64,000 nt of DNA, taken from positions 62,001 to 126,000 of the forward strand of contig NZ_RCCP01000002.1 in assembly GCF_003664125.1 (NCBI RefSeq), written 5' to 3'. The stretch's first letter is position 1; every line of letters begins with the position of its first letter. A program made the position numbers and the translations under genes. Positions 55,060 to 64,000 of this stretch are shown one piece after another. This stretch comes from Planococcus citreus. GTDB taxonomy: Bacteria; Bacillota; Bacilli; Bacillales_A; Planococcaceae. Below the pieces are notes generated by a model. The model worked only from the letters and a program-made list of their open reading frames with translations. It had not been told where the DNA came from and ran no database searches.

Positions 55060-55425
55060 ATGGCAAAAGAGATTTGTGATGTGGTCTGTGTAGATGAGGA
55101 AAAGGTGGAACGCGTTCAGCGGCAGCTGGCAGATCAAAATCCATTGGAAGTGGCGAAAATCTTCAAGGCGTTGTCGGACGATACGCGAATCAAGATCGCC
55201 TATGCTTTATCGCTGGAGGACAAACTTTGTGTGTGCGACGTTGCGAATATCATCGGCTCTTCCACCGCAACGGCCTCCTACCATCTGCGTCTGTTGAAAA
55301 ATATGGGATTGGCGAAATACAGCAAAGAAGGCAAATTGGTCTACTACTCGCTGGATGACGCTCATGTGAAACACTTGGTGCAAGTGGCCTTCATCCATCA
55401 GAAGGAGGTTGTTTCCATTGGTTGA
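55060..55425 (+). CDS. cadC: Cadmium/lead-responsive ArsR-family repressor CadC
   Basis: 121 aa. Cysteines in [11 protein letters not shown] at the N-terminus and the alpha-3N site [13 protein letters not shown] (Cys-x-Cys) give the Cd/Pb/Bi sensor of CadC. The winged helix [29 protein letters not shown] is intact. GGAGTG lies before the ATG. It should repress cadD and its own operon through the ATTTGAA-type boxes upstream of cadD. Overlaps cadA by eight bases. Confidence 0.94.
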   Translation: MAKEICDVVCVDEEKVERVQRQLADQNPLEVAKIFKALSDDTRIKIAYALSLEDKLCVCDVANIIGSSTATASYHLRLLKNMGLAKYSKEGKLVYYSLDDAHVKHLVQVAFIHQKEVVSIG

Positions 55426-57838
55426 AAAAACGAAGGAAACAGAAGACAAAACGGTCTACCGGGTTGAAGGCTTCTCCTGTGCGAATTGTGCCGGAAAATT
55501 CGAGAAGAACGTCAAGCAAATCTCCGGTGTCCAGGATGCGAAAGTGAATTTTGGGGCTTCGAAAATTTCCGTTTACGGCGAGGCAACGGTCGAAGAACTG
55601 GAAAAAGCCGGTGCCTTCGAAAACTTGAAAGTGGCACCGGAAAAACCGAAGCGCCAACCGGTTCCCGGAGTAAACGCAGCGGTCGAAGACAAAAATGTTT
55701 ACCGGGTCGAAGGCTTTACGTGCGCGAACTGCGCCGGAAAATTCGAGAACAACGTCAAGCAGATTCCGGGTGTCCAAGATGCCAAAGTGAACTTCGGGGC
55801 TTCCAAAATTTCCGTTTACGGTGCGACCACCGTCGAGGAATTGGAAAAAGCAGGTGCTTTTGAAAACCTGAAGGTCGTTCCTGAAATCACAGGTCGGCAA
55901 GCTGGTCCGAAAACGGAAACCGATAAAACGCCAACTATAAAAGAGAAGAAAGTGCCGTTTTACCAAAAGCACAGCGTCTTGCTCTATTCCACGCTGTTGA
56001 TTGTCTTCGGCTACATTTCCCAATTCGTGAACGGCGAAGAAAACTTGATGACATCTCTTTTGTTTGTGGCAGCCATTGTCATTGGCGGATACTCGCTCTT
56101 CAAAGTCGGCTTCCAGAACCTGATTCGCCTGGATTTCGACATGAAGACGCTCATGACCGTTGCGGTTATCGGGGCAGCCTTTATCGGCGAATGGGCAGAA
56201 GCATCTATCGTAGTTATCTTGTTTGCGATTAGCGAGGCCTTGGAACGCTTTTCGATGGACCGGGCCCGGCAATCCATCCGTTCGTTAATGGACATCGCCC
56301 CGAAAGAGGCACTCGTCCGACGGAATGGCCAGGAACTTCTGATTTCGGTGGACGACATTGTCGTGGGCGATACCATGATTGTCAGACCCGGACAGAAGAT
56401 TGCGATGGACGGCACGGTAACCAACGGTTATTCGGCAGTCAATCAGGCGGCAATCACCGGCGAATCCGTGCCGGTCGCTAAAACGGTGACCGATGATGTC
56501 TTCGCCGGTACACTGAACGAAGAGGGCTTGCTTGAAGTTAAAGTCACCAAGTTGGTTGAAGACACAACTATTGCGAAAATTATCCACCTTGTTGAGGAAG
56601 CACAAGGCGAACGGGCCCCATCGCAAGCATTTGTTGATAAGTTTGCAAAGTATTACACACCAATCATCATGATGGTTGCCGCACTCGTGGCCATCGTCCC
56701 TCCACTCGTGTTTGATGCCAGCTGGGAAACGTGGGTCTATCAAGGATTAGCAGTACTAGTAGTGGGCTGTCCATGTGCGTTGGTCATTTCTACACCAATT
56801 TCGATTGTATCCGCTATTGGGAACGCAGCGAAAAAAGGTGTATTGGTAAAAGGCGGCGTGTACTTGGAAGAAATGGGCGCACTGAAAGCCATTGCCCTTG
56901 ATAAGACCGGCACCCTAACCAAAGGGGTTCCTGTTGTCACGAACTTTGAGATCTTGAACAAGGGCATCGATGAAAAAGAACTGCTTTCCATTGTCACTGC
57001 GCTGGAGTATCGCTCGCAGCATCCCCTTGCTTCGGCCATCATGAAAAAAGCGGATGCCGAGAACATTGCTTATTCTTCAGTACTGGTCGAGGACTTCTCT
57101 TCCATTACCGGCAAAGGGATTAAAGGGACAGTAGATGGCATCACGTACTACATCGGCAGCCCGACTCTCTTTATCGAGTTGGGCGCCGCAAGTGCGGATA
57201 AGAACTTGGAACAAAATGTCACAGCTCTTCAAAATCAAGGCAAGACGGCGATGATCATCGGCACGGAACAAAGTATCCTGGCGGTCATCGCTGTGGCGGA
57301 TGAAGTTCGTGAATCCAGCAAGGAAGTCATCCAGAAGCTGCATCAAATGGGCATCAAGAAGACAATCATGCTGACGGGCGACAACAAAGCGACCGGTCAG
57401 GCCATCGGCCGAGAGGTCGGTGTCACCGAAATCCAAGCCGAACTGATGCCCGAAGACAAATTGAATGTTATCAAACGCTTACGGGCCGAGTACGGCAATG
57501 TGGCGATGATTGGAGACGGCGTGAACGACGCGCCGGCACTCGCTGCTTCTACTGTCGGAATTGCCATGGGCGGTGCCGGAACTGATACCGCGATGGAGAC
57601 CGCTGATGTGGTCTTGATGGGAGATGATTTGAGCAAACTGCCGTTCACGGTGAAGTTGAGCCGGAAATCATTGAACATCATTAAAGCGAACATTGCGTTT
57701 GCTATTGGCATCAAAGCGATTGCGCTGCTGTTGGTCATTCCAGGTTGGTTGACCCTGTGGATCGCGATTATGTCCGATATGGGCGCTACCCTCCTAGTTG
57801 CCCTCAACAGTTTACGGCTGATGCGCGTAAAAGAATAA
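55418..57838 (+). CDS. cadA: Cd2+/Zn2+/Pb2+-exporting P-type ATPase
   Basis: About 806 aa. Two nearly identical N-terminal HMA domains ([14 protein letters not shown] near 23 and [14 protein letters not shown] near 98). Transmembrane CPC motif [11 protein letters not shown], phosphorylation site [11 protein letters not shown], hinge [13 protein letters not shown]. Start TTG 55418 is eleven bases after AAGGAGG; the upstream TTG 55409 is too close. Translationally coupled to cadC. Exports divalent soft metals. Confidence 0.95.
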   Translation: MVEKTKETEDKTVYRVEGFSCANCAGKFEKNVKQISGVQDAKVNFGASKISVYGEATVEELEKAGAFENLKVAPEKPKRQPVPGVNAAVEDKNVYRVEGFTCANCAGKFENNVKQIPGVQDAKVNFGASKISVYGATTVEELEKAGAFENLKVVPEITGRQAGPKTETDKTPTIKEKKVPFYQKHSVLLYSTLLIVFGYISQFVNGEENLMTSLLFVAAIVIGGYSLFKVGFQNLIRLDFDMKTLMTVAVIGAAFIGEWAEASIVVILFAISEALERFSMDRARQSIRSLMDIAPKEALVRRNGQELLISVDDIVVGDTMIVRPGQKIAMDGTVTNGYSAVNQAAITGESVPVAKTVTDDVFAGTLNEEGLLEVKVTKLVEDTTIAKIIHLVEEAQGERAPSQAFVDKFAKYYTPIIMMVAALVAIVPPLVFDASWETWVYQGLAVLVVGCPCALVISTPISIVSAIGNAAKKGVLVKGGVYLEEMGALKAIALDKTGTLTKGVPVVTNFEILNKGIDEKELLSIVTALEYRSQHPLASAIMKKADAENIAYSSVLVEDFSSITGKGIKGTVDGITYYIGSPTLFIELGAASADKNLEQNVTALQNQGKTAMIIGTEQSILAVIAVADEVRESSKEVIQKLHQMGIKKTIMLTGDNKATGQAIGREVGVTEIQAELMPEDKLNVIKRLRAEYGNVAMIGDGVNDAPALAASTVGIAMGGAGTDTAMETADVVLMGDDLSKLPFTVKLSRKSLNIIKANIAFAIGIKAIALLLVIPGWLTLWIAIMSDMGATLLVALNSLRLMRVKE

Positions 57839-57840
57839 AA

Positions 57841-57880
57841 AGAAACAGCGTGCACCTGAAAAGATGCACGCTGTTTTTGC
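57841..57880 (+). terminator. Terminator of the cad operon
   Basis: AAACAGCGTGCA pairs with TGCACGCTGTTTTTGC. Confidence 0.85.
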
Positions 57881-58007
57881 ATTTCTATTAGAAGATGCGC
57901 CTCCTCCTTTTTAAAAGTCTGTTAAAACAGCTGATAATCAATTGATAGGTCTGTATTAAATTCCATCAAGGTTTACATAGAAATCTCATGAATTAAAAGA
58001 AGGGGTA

Positions 58008-58856
58008 TTAGTGGTCTTTCCATTCCAATTCAATGGCTGAGTGAGCAATTTTCAGGTTGGAAGTGGCCTTTCTTACGTTTTCTTTTATAGCGGTTGAATC
58101 TGCAAGGCTATTTCCTTTAACAGAAAGATGTAGATTCAGGGCATTATCTTCTCCGTCGATTGACCAAATGTTTAACTCCTGAACCGCTAATACTCCGGGA
58201 ATTTTTTCGATTTTCACCTGTATTTCTTCTATATTAATTCCCTCGGGTACGCCTTCCAACAAAATTTTCATAGTTTTAGTCAGATTGCGTACAACGTTTA
58301 CCAAAATAAACAAGGCAATTGCAAGAGATAAGATTGGGTCTAGAATATGGATATCCTTGAAAAGCAGAACAATACCGACAATCAGCACTGCCACCCATCC
58401 CAAAACATCTTCGAGCATATGCCAGGACAAGATTCCTTCATTTACAGATTTCCCTTTGTGTAACTTGAAAGCTGCATAACCATTTAAAAGAACGCCTACA
58501 ATAGCAAACCAAATCATGCCTTGGGCATTGGAGTGTTCGGGATTAAACAGCAAAGGGATGGCTTGAGTAAAGATATAAATAGAGCCAGCAATCAAAACAG
58601 CTGCATTAATTAATGCGCTCAAAAGGGAAAAACGTTTATAGCCGAACGAAAACTTTTCATCCCCTTCTTTATTTGAAAAGTTTTGGAGAAACCAGGAAAT
58701 CCCTAAAGCAATGGCATCCCCTAAATCATGAATGGCATCCGACATGATGGCGACACTGTTAATCAAAAAGCCGCCAATGAGTTCTCCTATCGAAAATAGA
58801 AGGTTAATCGCGAAAGCCAACTTAATATTCTTAGTGGATTTATGAGCTTTTGCCAT
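58008..58856 (-). CDS. Cation diffusion facilitator (CzcD-like)
   Basis: 282 aa, six helices and a cytoplasmic C-terminal domain. Zinc site residues in SIGELIGGFLINSVAIMSDAIHDLGDA and HMLEDVLGWVAVLIVG. C-terminal EEIQVKIEKIPGVLAVQELNIWSIDG. Exports Zn, Cd or Co in exchange for protons. It is convergent with the cad operon and extends the metal-resistance block. Confidence 0.9.
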   Translation of the reverse strand: MAKAHKSTKNIKLAFAINLLFSIGELIGGFLINSVAIMSDAIHDLGDAIALGISWFLQNFSNKEGDEKFSFGYKRFSLLSALINAAVLIAGSIYIFTQAIPLLFNPEHSNAQGMIWFAIVGVLLNGYAAFKLHKGKSVNEGILSWHMLEDVLGWVAVLIVGIVLLFKDIHILDPILSLAIALFILVNVVRNLTKTMKILLEGVPEGINIEEIQVKIEKIPGVLAVQELNIWSIDGEDNALNLHLSVKGNSLADSTAIKENVRKATSNLKIAHSAIELEWKDH

Positions 58857-59171
58857 TATAGTTCTCCTTTCTTTAGGTACTTTTTATCTTCTCTATTCTA
58901 AGATCAAAATTAATAAAAGAATTGTTTCTTGTGCCTTATCCTTTACTAACTCTTTGTATGGTTAGTATTCTATTCCCGAGAAATAATAAAATATGCTAGG
59001 TAAAGGGGCTTTAGTACCTCGCTAAGCGGTCATGCAGAATGATGAGGAATTTATTATCACGTAGGAATTATTGCAAAAGCGCCTGATATAACTTCATCTG
59101 CTATTCTTTTCTCTTGCTGCTTTAATATACTCAGCTATTTAAAAGATAACTAGTTAATTTTTGAAAAAAAG
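58857..59171. other. Gene-free region with a decayed dif-like copy
   Basis: At 59013-59033, GTACCTCGCTAAGCGGTCAT repeats the left arm and central bases of dif-like site 2 (GTACTTCCGATAAGCGGTCAT) with a few changes; the right arm is missing. No gene. The start of this region must hold the CDF promoter. Confidence 0.45.
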
Positions 59172-59199
59172 CGTTCGCAAAAGGACACTTACATGAACA
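59172..59199 (+). repeat. Lone res crossover-like subsite
   Basis: CGTTCGCAAAAG, GACA, CTTACATGAACA: 12+4+12 bp. Its left half matches the left half of res subsite I at 63270. No subsites II or III follow. Confidence 0.5.
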
Positions 59200-59203
59200 A
59201 AAA

Positions 59204-59239
59204 GAAGGGAAGAAGCTACATCTAAGCTTTTTCCCTTCC
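59204..59239. terminator. Hairpin fused to dif-like site 4
   Basis: GAAGGGAAGAAGCT pairs with AGCTTTTTCCCTTC. The right arm runs into the dif-like site. Confidence 0.7.
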
Positions 59240-59261
59240 GATAACCGCTGATATGTAAACT
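59234..59261 (+). repeat. dif-like site 4
   Basis: CCTTCCGATAA, CCGCTG, ATATGTAAACT: exactly 28 bp, and the right arm differs from Bacillus dif (TTATGTAAACT) by one base. The remainder of 59262-59560 shows no gene. Confidence 0.7.
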
Positions 59262-59561
59262 AAAAGAAAAAACAGCTGATTCAAAACATGAAAAAACTGA
59301 TGTCTGTCTTAGTTCATCATGATTTTTTCTATTCAATTTATCATACTTAAAAGATTGGCCTGGGTTAATATTGCTTCTTATGTCCTTATGCTGATTCTGT
59401 CGACAAGTCGGTACTCTTTTGATTTTCAGGTTGATATTTCCTCCGCAATCTTAGGTAAGGAGTACAGCCTATCCTTTCACATTACTTGAGCTAGCCAGTT
59501 CTACTGAAAAAACTAACTCAGCTTGTAAATCGTATGTTAAAGTACGGTTTCAGCTACAAAA

Positions 59562-59607
59562 GCAACGAGGAGAAGCAAATAGAACAAGCTTCTCCTCGTT
59601 GCTTTTT
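59562..59607 (-). terminator. Terminator of the mer block
   Basis: GCAACGAGGAGAAGC pairs with GCTTCTCCTCGTTGC, with T runs on both strands. Confidence 0.9.
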
Positions 59608-59612
59608 TTGTC

Positions 59613-60962
59613 TCAAAGCATATAACCCAAGTCTGATGCTGCAGTCGGATAGGCATAAATCATCTGTTTAAGGTCGTTCACGGTCAAATTGAATTGAATG
59701 GCCGTGGCAAAGTGATTGATTAATTCATCTGCTTCCTGGCTAATCAAGTGAGCGCCCAACAGACGGCTGGAATCTTCATCAATAATCACCTTTACCATGG
59801 CATGCTGTTCATTTGTCCGCTTATAGGTGTACCAATCGGACGTGTCAATTTGATTGACCTTTACCTTATATCCTTTTTGCCGTGCCTGTTCTTCCGATAG
59901 TCCCACTGATGCCAGTTTGGGAAGGGTAAATACTACCGTTGGCATCACTTTGTAATTCGGTGTTCGGTGATTTCCGTTAAGCAAATTGGCTGCCACTACG
60001 TGCGATTCCATCGAAGCGATTGGTGTCAGCGGAAGACCTTCGGTTGCTGCAGCGTCACCGGCTGCATATACCCGGGGATTACTGGTGCTTTGAAGATATT
60101 TATTGACGGAAACGCCTCTTTTTTCCCGCGTTACATTTCCCTTATCGAGTTGCATATCGTCAATCTCCGGTACGCGTCCTGCCCCGTGAAGCACCAGATC
60201 GCCTTCAAGCTGAAGCGATTCGCTGCCGTTGGTTCCGGTAACAATAAAGGTAGAATCCTTCTTTTCAATGGACTTCACTTCCGTATTAAGATGAAGGTGA
60301 ATGCCAATCTCTTTCGATTTTTCCATCAGCAAGTCCACCAGCTCGGGCTCGAAATGTTCAAGCGGGCGTTTCCCCCGGTGAATAATGTGTACTTCAGCTC
60401 CTGCCCGTGCCGCAATGTGGGCAAATTCAAAAGAAATATAACCCCCGCCTACAAAGATTAATCTAGCAGGCAATTCATCCAACTCCAGAAATTCGTCGCT
60501 GAAGGTGAGGTGTTCCGATCCTTCGATTGGCAGAGAAACCGGTTTTGCGCCGTTTGCAATTAAGATGTGTTTTCCTTCAAGGACTTCTTCCCCTACTTGA
60601 ATTTTCTCTTCACTGATAAAGGAAGCACGACCATGGAATGTATCAATTCCAGCCTTTTGTAATCCTTTTGCTCTGCTGTCTGGCACTGGTTCTGTAAATG
60701 TACGTTTGAATGCCATCAACTCCGGCCAGTTGATTGAGGCATCGGAAGTAATCCCTTTTCCTTTCATTCGTTCCATGCCTTCAATCATGTCTACCGCGCC
60801 GACCAGTACTTTTTTGGGATCACAGCCACGTAGGGCACATGTTCCGCCAAATGGCCTCGAATCAATCACAGCTACTTTCCACCCGGCCTTGCTGCACTTC
60901 GCAGCTGCTGTCGAACCGCCTGAACCTGTTCCAATAACAATCAAATCAAATTTCTGCTCCAT
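59613..60962 (-). CDS. Mercuric-reductase-like FAD oxidoreductase, no HMA domain
   Basis: 449 aa. FAD motif VIGTGSGGSTAAAKC, redox pair GGTCALRGCDPKKVLVG near residue 45, FAD-closing VYAAGDAAATEG. The C-terminal His-Glu dyad usual in disulfide reductases is replaced (YAYPTAASD), so ordinary glutathione- or dihydrolipoamide-type turnover is unlikely. No C-terminal Cys pair, hence not a full MerA. The second ATG (60962), nine bases after AGAAGGAG, is chosen. It follows merA by 128 bp on the same strand and probably belongs to the mer transcript. Confidence 0.83.
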   Translation of the reverse strand: MEQKFDLIVIGTGSGGSTAAAKCSKAGWKVAVIDSRPFGGTCALRGCDPKKVLVGAVDMIEGMERMKGKGITSDASINWPELMAFKRTFTEPVPDSRAKGLQKAGIDTFHGRASFISEEKIQVGEEVLEGKHILIANGAKPVSLPIEGSEHLTFSDEFLELDELPARLIFVGGGYISFEFAHIAARAGAEVHIIHRGKRPLEHFEPELVDLLMEKSKEIGIHLHLNTEVKSIEKKDSTFIVTGTNGSESLQLEGDLVLHGAGRVPEIDDMQLDKGNVTREKRGVSVNKYLQSTSNPRVYAAGDAAATEGLPLTPIASMESHVVAANLLNGNHRTPNYKVMPTVVFTLPKLASVGLSEEQARQKGYKVKVNQIDTSDWYTYKRTNEQHAMVKVIIDEDSSRLLGAHLISQEADELINHFATAIQFNLTVNDLKQMIYAYPTAASDLGYML

Positions 60963-61090
60963 CTTATGCATCTCCTTCTGTAAATATTGTTATAGAAAGT
61001 ATCCGTTTCCCAACAATTAAAATGCCGAATAGATGATTCTGGTTCGCTCATTACGTTTACAGACTTCAAACTAAATTCTCTACCCCTTTT

Positions 61091-62731
61091 TTATCCTGCA
61101 CAACAAGACAGTTGGGAAACATCTTTGTTAAATGTTAATGCAGCCAATTTCACACCTTCCGCAATGGTTAAATACGGCGCCAGCGTGTCGCTGAGATTTT
61201 CGATGGTCAAACCGAATTTCACAGCAAGTGTCACTGCATAAATGACATCTCCTGCATTTTCCGCTACGATATGTCCACCCAATAGCTTTCGAGTTTTCGC
61301 ATCCGCCACCAGTTTGAACACCCCGGTCGTTTCCCGGTTCACCTGCGCCCGCGGAACAGCCTCCAAAGGCAGAATGGAAGTAATAATGTCATAGCCGTTT
61401 TCTATTGCCTGTTGTTCGGTCAAGCCGACTGTGGCAATCGCCGGCGCTGTAAACGTAACACCCGGCACAATGGCCAAATCCAATTTTTCATTCTGCCCGC
61501 CGATAGCATTTCCTGCCGCCACTCGCCCTTGATATGCCGCTACGTAAACAAACTGAGGACCGAGCGTAACGTCGCCTGCTGCGTAGATTCGTGTATTGGT
61601 GGTTTTTGCATAATCATCAATCCGAATTTCCCCAAGAGATCCTGTATCAACCCCGGCAGCCTGCAGATTCAGGCTTTCCGTATTGGGTGTCCGACCGGCT
61701 GCAATCAGCAGTTGTTCGGATTCAATAATCCGTTTCTGACCATCCACCTCGACATAAACTTTTTTCACCTCTCCGACTTGTTCAACTCGCCCGTACGTGG
61801 CACCGGTCACTAACCGAATGCCTTGCTCGGTCAAAGCTTTTGTGAGGGCTTCCGAGATTTCCGGATCATAGTCCTTAAACAATCGCGAACTTCTTTGTAT
61901 CAGTGTAACTTCTGAACCGAGGTGGTGAAATAGCTGGCCCAACTCCACACCAATATACCCGGAACCGATGACCGTCAGGCGTTTCGGCACTTCCTTCAGC
62001 TCCAATAAGGTAGTGCTGGTCAAGTAATCCATTTCTTCCAGACCGGAAATAGCTGGCACAGCAGGAGTTGCCCCCGTCGCAATCAGAAACCGTTTGGCAG
62101 ATAGCTTCCTTTCACCCACTTCAATAGTATGGTCATCTAAAAACCTGGCTTCCCCTTTGATCAACTCAAAACCGTAGTCTTCAATCAAATCGACATATTT
62201 CTTATTCCGAAGTTCCGTCACCAGTTCCTCTTTCTGTTTAATTAGCGGAGCTAAATCCACTTCATTCGCAGAAGTATGCAGTCCGATAAATGGGTTGTTC
62301 CTGGCCAAGTGATTGATTTCTCCCGCCCGTAACAAGGTTTTGGAAGGAATACAGCCAACGTTCACACAGGTACCGCCTACCGTTCCCCGTTCAATCATCG
62401 CCACTTTAGCTCCATATTTCACGGCTTCGATGGCGGAAGAAAAGGCAGCGCCCCCAGAACCGATGATGATGTAGTCATACTCACCTTTTTCATCCGGACG
62501 GAGTGCTTCTTGGGCTTGGATTTCTTCCGCTCTCCCCGGCTGATACTTAGCATCAGCGATTGCTTTTTTTGCCTTTTCAACCTCCATGTCTTCCGACAGT
62601 TCAAATACAGCTTCACCTTGTCGGAAATCTGCTTGGATCTCTTTTGCGCCAATTGCTTCAAGCGCGACTGCAATGTGTTCTTCGCATCCTGTACAGGTCA
62701 TCCCTTGGACATCCACTCGATATTTTTTCAT
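61091..62731 (-). CDS. merA: Mercuric reductase
   Basis: 546 aa. N-terminal HMA domain ([17 protein letters not shown]), core with FAD motif [16 protein letters not shown], redox pair [16 protein letters not shown], and the MerA-specific C-terminal Cys pair QLSCCAG that hands Hg(II) to the active site. Reduces Hg(II) to Hg(0) with NADPH. Directly after merR (three bases apart). No merT, merP or merE transporter gene is present in the window. Confidence 0.96.
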   Translation of the reverse strand: MKKYRVDVQGMTCTGCEEHIAVALEAIGAKEIQADFRQGEAVFELSEDMEVEKAKKAIADAKYQPGRAEEIQAQEALRPDEKGEYDYIIIGSGGAAFSSAIEAVKYGAKVAMIERGTVGGTCVNVGCIPSKTLLRAGEINHLARNNPFIGLHTSANEVDLAPLIKQKEELVTELRNKKYVDLIEDYGFELIKGEARFLDDHTIEVGERKLSAKRFLIATGATPAVPAISGLEEMDYLTSTTLLELKEVPKRLTVIGSGYIGVELGQLFHHLGSEVTLIQRSSRLFKDYDPEISEALTKALTEQGIRLVTGATYGRVEQVGEVKKVYVEVDGQKRIIESEQLLIAAGRTPNTESLNLQAAGVDTGSLGEIRIDDYAKTTNTRIYAAGDVTLGPQFVYVAAYQGRVAAGNAIGGQNEKLDLAIVPGVTFTAPAIATVGLTEQQAIENGYDIITSILPLEAVPRAQVNRETTGVFKLVADAKTRKLLGGHIVAENAGDVIYAVTLAVKFGLTIENLSDTLAPYLTIAEGVKLAALTFNKDVSQLSCCAG

Positions 62732-62734
62732 GTG

Positions 62735-63136
62735 CTACTCCTCCTCCATCAAAACATCAATAATCGGGCATGCATGCAGTTCTTTTTCATTTGGACACCG
62801 GTCTTTCAATTCGCTCAGCATCCGTTCCGCCCGCTTTAAATCCTCAATCTGCTTTCGGACTTCCACTTCTTTTCTGCAAACAAACTCGAACATATCTTCA
62901 CAGCGCACATCGTCTTTATCGACCACTCCTAACAACTTGTAAATCTCATTCAATGAAAATCCCAGTTCCTGCAGCCGTCGGATAAATCCTACCCGTTTGA
63001 CCGTTTTCTCTGAATAAATCCGATATCCCGAATTATTCCTGATCGGTTCCTGCAATAGCTCTTTTCGTTCATAATATCGTATGGTTTCCTTATTCACTTT
63101 ACATAGGGTTGCAAGTTCACTGATTCGATAGCTCAA
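62735..63136 (-). CDS. merR: Mercury-responsive regulator MerR
   Basis: 133 aa. N-terminal helix-turn-helix (YRISELATLCKVNKETIRYYERKELLQEP) and the three Hg-binding cysteines expected for MerR: RCEDMFE, RCPNEKE and HACPII. As in Bacillus mer operons, merR is first and merA follows on the same strand. It acts at the over-spaced promoter just upstream. Confidence 0.95.
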   Translation of the reverse strand: MSYRISELATLCKVNKETIRYYERKELLQEPIRNNSGYRIYSEKTVKRVGFIRRLQELGFSLNEIYKLLGVVDKDDVRCEDMFEFVCRKEVEVRKQIEDLKRAERMLSELKDRCPNEKELHACPIIDVLMEEE

Positions 63137-63156
63137 TTTTCTTCACCTCAGAAAAA

Positions 63157-63188
63157 GTATAAACCATGTACTTAGGTACATGGTCAAT
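63157..63188 (-). promoter_or_regulatory. mer operator/promoter
   Basis: Minus strand TTGACC (63188-63183) and TATACT (63162-63157) with a 20-bp spacer containing the inverted repeat CCATGTAC...GTACATGG, the MerR-type arrangement. Confidence 0.85.
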
Positions 63189-63269
63189 CATCGACACTTC
63201 AATTCTTTCTCTATAGAAAATTTCAATTTACTAAAACCAAATTTAAAATAATTGTTCACTAAAAGAAAC

Positions 63270-63390
63270 CGTTCGTAAAAGTACACCTTCGCGAACACAT
63301 CAATACAGCAAGAAATAAACAAAAATAACGTTCGCAAATGTGCTGAAACACTTTACGAACGTTCGGCAACTTGCAGCCACTATTGCGAAC
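63270..63390. repeat. Serine-resolvase res site (three subsites)
   Basis: Subsite I, 63270-63297: CGTTCGTAAAAG, TACA, CCTTCGCGAACA (28 bp). Subsite II, 63328-63362: CGTTCGCAAATG...ACTTTACGAACG. Subsite III, about 63366-63390, ending TATTGCGAAC. Sizes and spacing follow Tn3/Tn552-type res. No resolvase gene lies in the window. A palindrome AGCGAATATATTCGCT follows at 63428-63443. Confidence 0.65.
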
Positions 63391-63506
63391 TATTTCAATC
63401 CTATCTAGGAAGAAGTATCGTTTTAAAGACTAGTTAGCGAATATATTCGCTTCCACTTGCTGGATCATTAAAAAAATATGATATTAAGAATTCATGAGCA
63501 TCCAAT

Positions 63507-64000
63507 TTATTGAGTACTAAACTTTCGCTCGTCTCTATTCGCTTTCACTAAATTCAAAATCTGTAAGCCATCACTTGGACCGCCGCCTAAAAAGCGAGGA
63601 TAAGTCCACGGAATTAATGACGTGATAAAGAGAAGAAAGTTTACTCCTGCGCTATTCATGATGATATTCCCCGCTACGCCGGAAACAAAATGAGAAGCAA
63701 TGAATAATGCCACAGAACAAAGCAATGATGCAATTGGCCCGCTAAGGTAGAAGAAGAATTTTTGTTTGTATGTAAACACTGGATACTCTTTCGGGATGGA
63801 ATACTCACAATATCCAGATATTGCGATAGTCAGATAACAGGTAATTCTTCCAAAAGACAGCCTTAGCTTGTTCGCTTTGCTGGATGAACCCATAAATACT
63901 TCAGCTTTGGAATTTTTGCTCACTGTGACTGTTGCTACAGCATGTCCCATTTCATGTATAAATAAAGAGCAGCTCACAATGAGTAAGACGATAATTATTT
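63507..64000 (-). CDS. M50-like metalloprotease-family membrane protein (partial at window edge)
   Basis: At least 164 codons; the frame stays open to the window edge with a hydrophobic IIVLLIVSCSLF before the zinc motif HEMGH, so the real start is outside. Further helices follow (FFFYLSGPIASLLCSVALFIASH; SAGVNFLLFITSLIPWTYP) and GGGPSDGLQILNLV is a typical M50 C-terminal segment holding the third ligand Asp. Resembles small site-2-protease-like or M50 proteins of unknown substrate. Not obviously linked to the mer block. Confidence 0.7.
   Translation of the reverse strand, partial: IIIVLLIVSCSLFIHEMGHAVATVTVSKNSKAEVFMGSSSKANKLRLSFGRITCYLTIAISGYCEYSIPKEYPVFTYKQKFFFYLSGPIASLLCSVALFIASHFVSGVAGNIIMNSAGVNFLLFITSLIPWTYPRFLGGGPSDGLQILNLVKANRDERKFSTQ

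Noticed and set aside
55391-56272. A 293-codon minus-strand open frame opposite cadA.
   Set aside because: It mirrors the repeated HMA-coding region; its internal repeats are just the complement of the duplicated domain.
59517-59548. Possible sixth dif-like site (GTAAATCGTATGTTAAAGT).
   Set aside because: Only a few bases of the right arm match, and the left arm and spacing do not fit.

Overview
The window reads as a low-GC Gram-positive (Firmicutes) chromosome segment, most likely Planococcaceae (Planococcus/Planomicrobium-like). The supports are strong GGAGG Shine-Dalgarno sites, GTG/TTG starts, a proline T-box, a TPP riboswitch, sigma-A and sigma-B type promoters, a Bacillus-type LexA box, YqjM/YtxG/YwaF/ThiXYZ/BdbCD-type genes, and lipoproteins with acidic linkers. 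The genus is an inference from overall gene character. No rRNA, tRNA, CRISPR array or complete insertion sequence was seen.

Positions 1-38,400 look like ordinary chromosome. In order: argGH; a lipoprotein and a metallo-beta-lactamase-fold protein; T-box-controlled proC; the old-yellow-enzyme gene namA; an unlisted 35-aa holin-like toxin with a convergent RNA and a LexA box; a YnjBCD-type ABC importer; a TVP38 membrane protein beside a flavoprotein fused to DUF1499; a CDP-alcohol phosphatidyltransferase and an NDH-like flavoprotein; an apparent small RNA gene; an MpsC-family gene; a sigma-B-type stress gene; a VWA lipoprotein; a dihydroorotate-dehydrogenase-like protein fused to membrane helices; a cluster of small metabolite-modifying enzymes (cupin, two Nudix, VOC, a broken nucleotidyltransferase, a phosphotransferase); the gluconate genes gnd-gntP-gntK with a divergent RpiR regulator; cardiolipin synthase; a TPP-riboswitch-controlled thiamine-precursor ABC operon; and a MarR/nitroreductase/monooxygenase group.

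Positions from about 38,500 to the end look like an accessory mosaic. It is visibly richer in A/T. It carries at least four 28-29 bp sites resembling the XerC/XerD dif site (40,916; 50,947; 52,397; 59,234), all in one orientation and each next to a hairpin, plus one decayed copy (about 59,013). They divide the region into cargo blocks: (a) a PQQ-type sugar dehydrogenase; (b) a 10-kb redox block bounded by two outward-facing aldo/keto reductases, holding MFS, FMN-binding lipoprotein, ApbE, NAD(P)-binding protein, AraC regulator, esterase, DUF4405 membrane protein, P460-type cytochrome c lipoprotein and a MerR regulator; (c) an ACR3-type arsenite exporter; (d) BdbCD thiol oxidation, cadmium resistance cadD-cadC-cadA and a CDF exporter; (e) a merR-merA mercury block with a second flavoprotein, followed by a three-subsite serine-resolvase res site (63,270-63,390). 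A lone copy of the res crossover subsite lies at 59,172.

The accessory half is therefore a metal, oxidant and electrophile resistance region apparently assembled by site-specific recombination at dif-like and res-like sites rather than by insertion sequences. This dif-module architecture is the observation most worth following up. The SOS-controlled type I toxin module, the 177-nt promoter-to-terminator RNA and two unusual flavoprotein fusions are the next most interesting.
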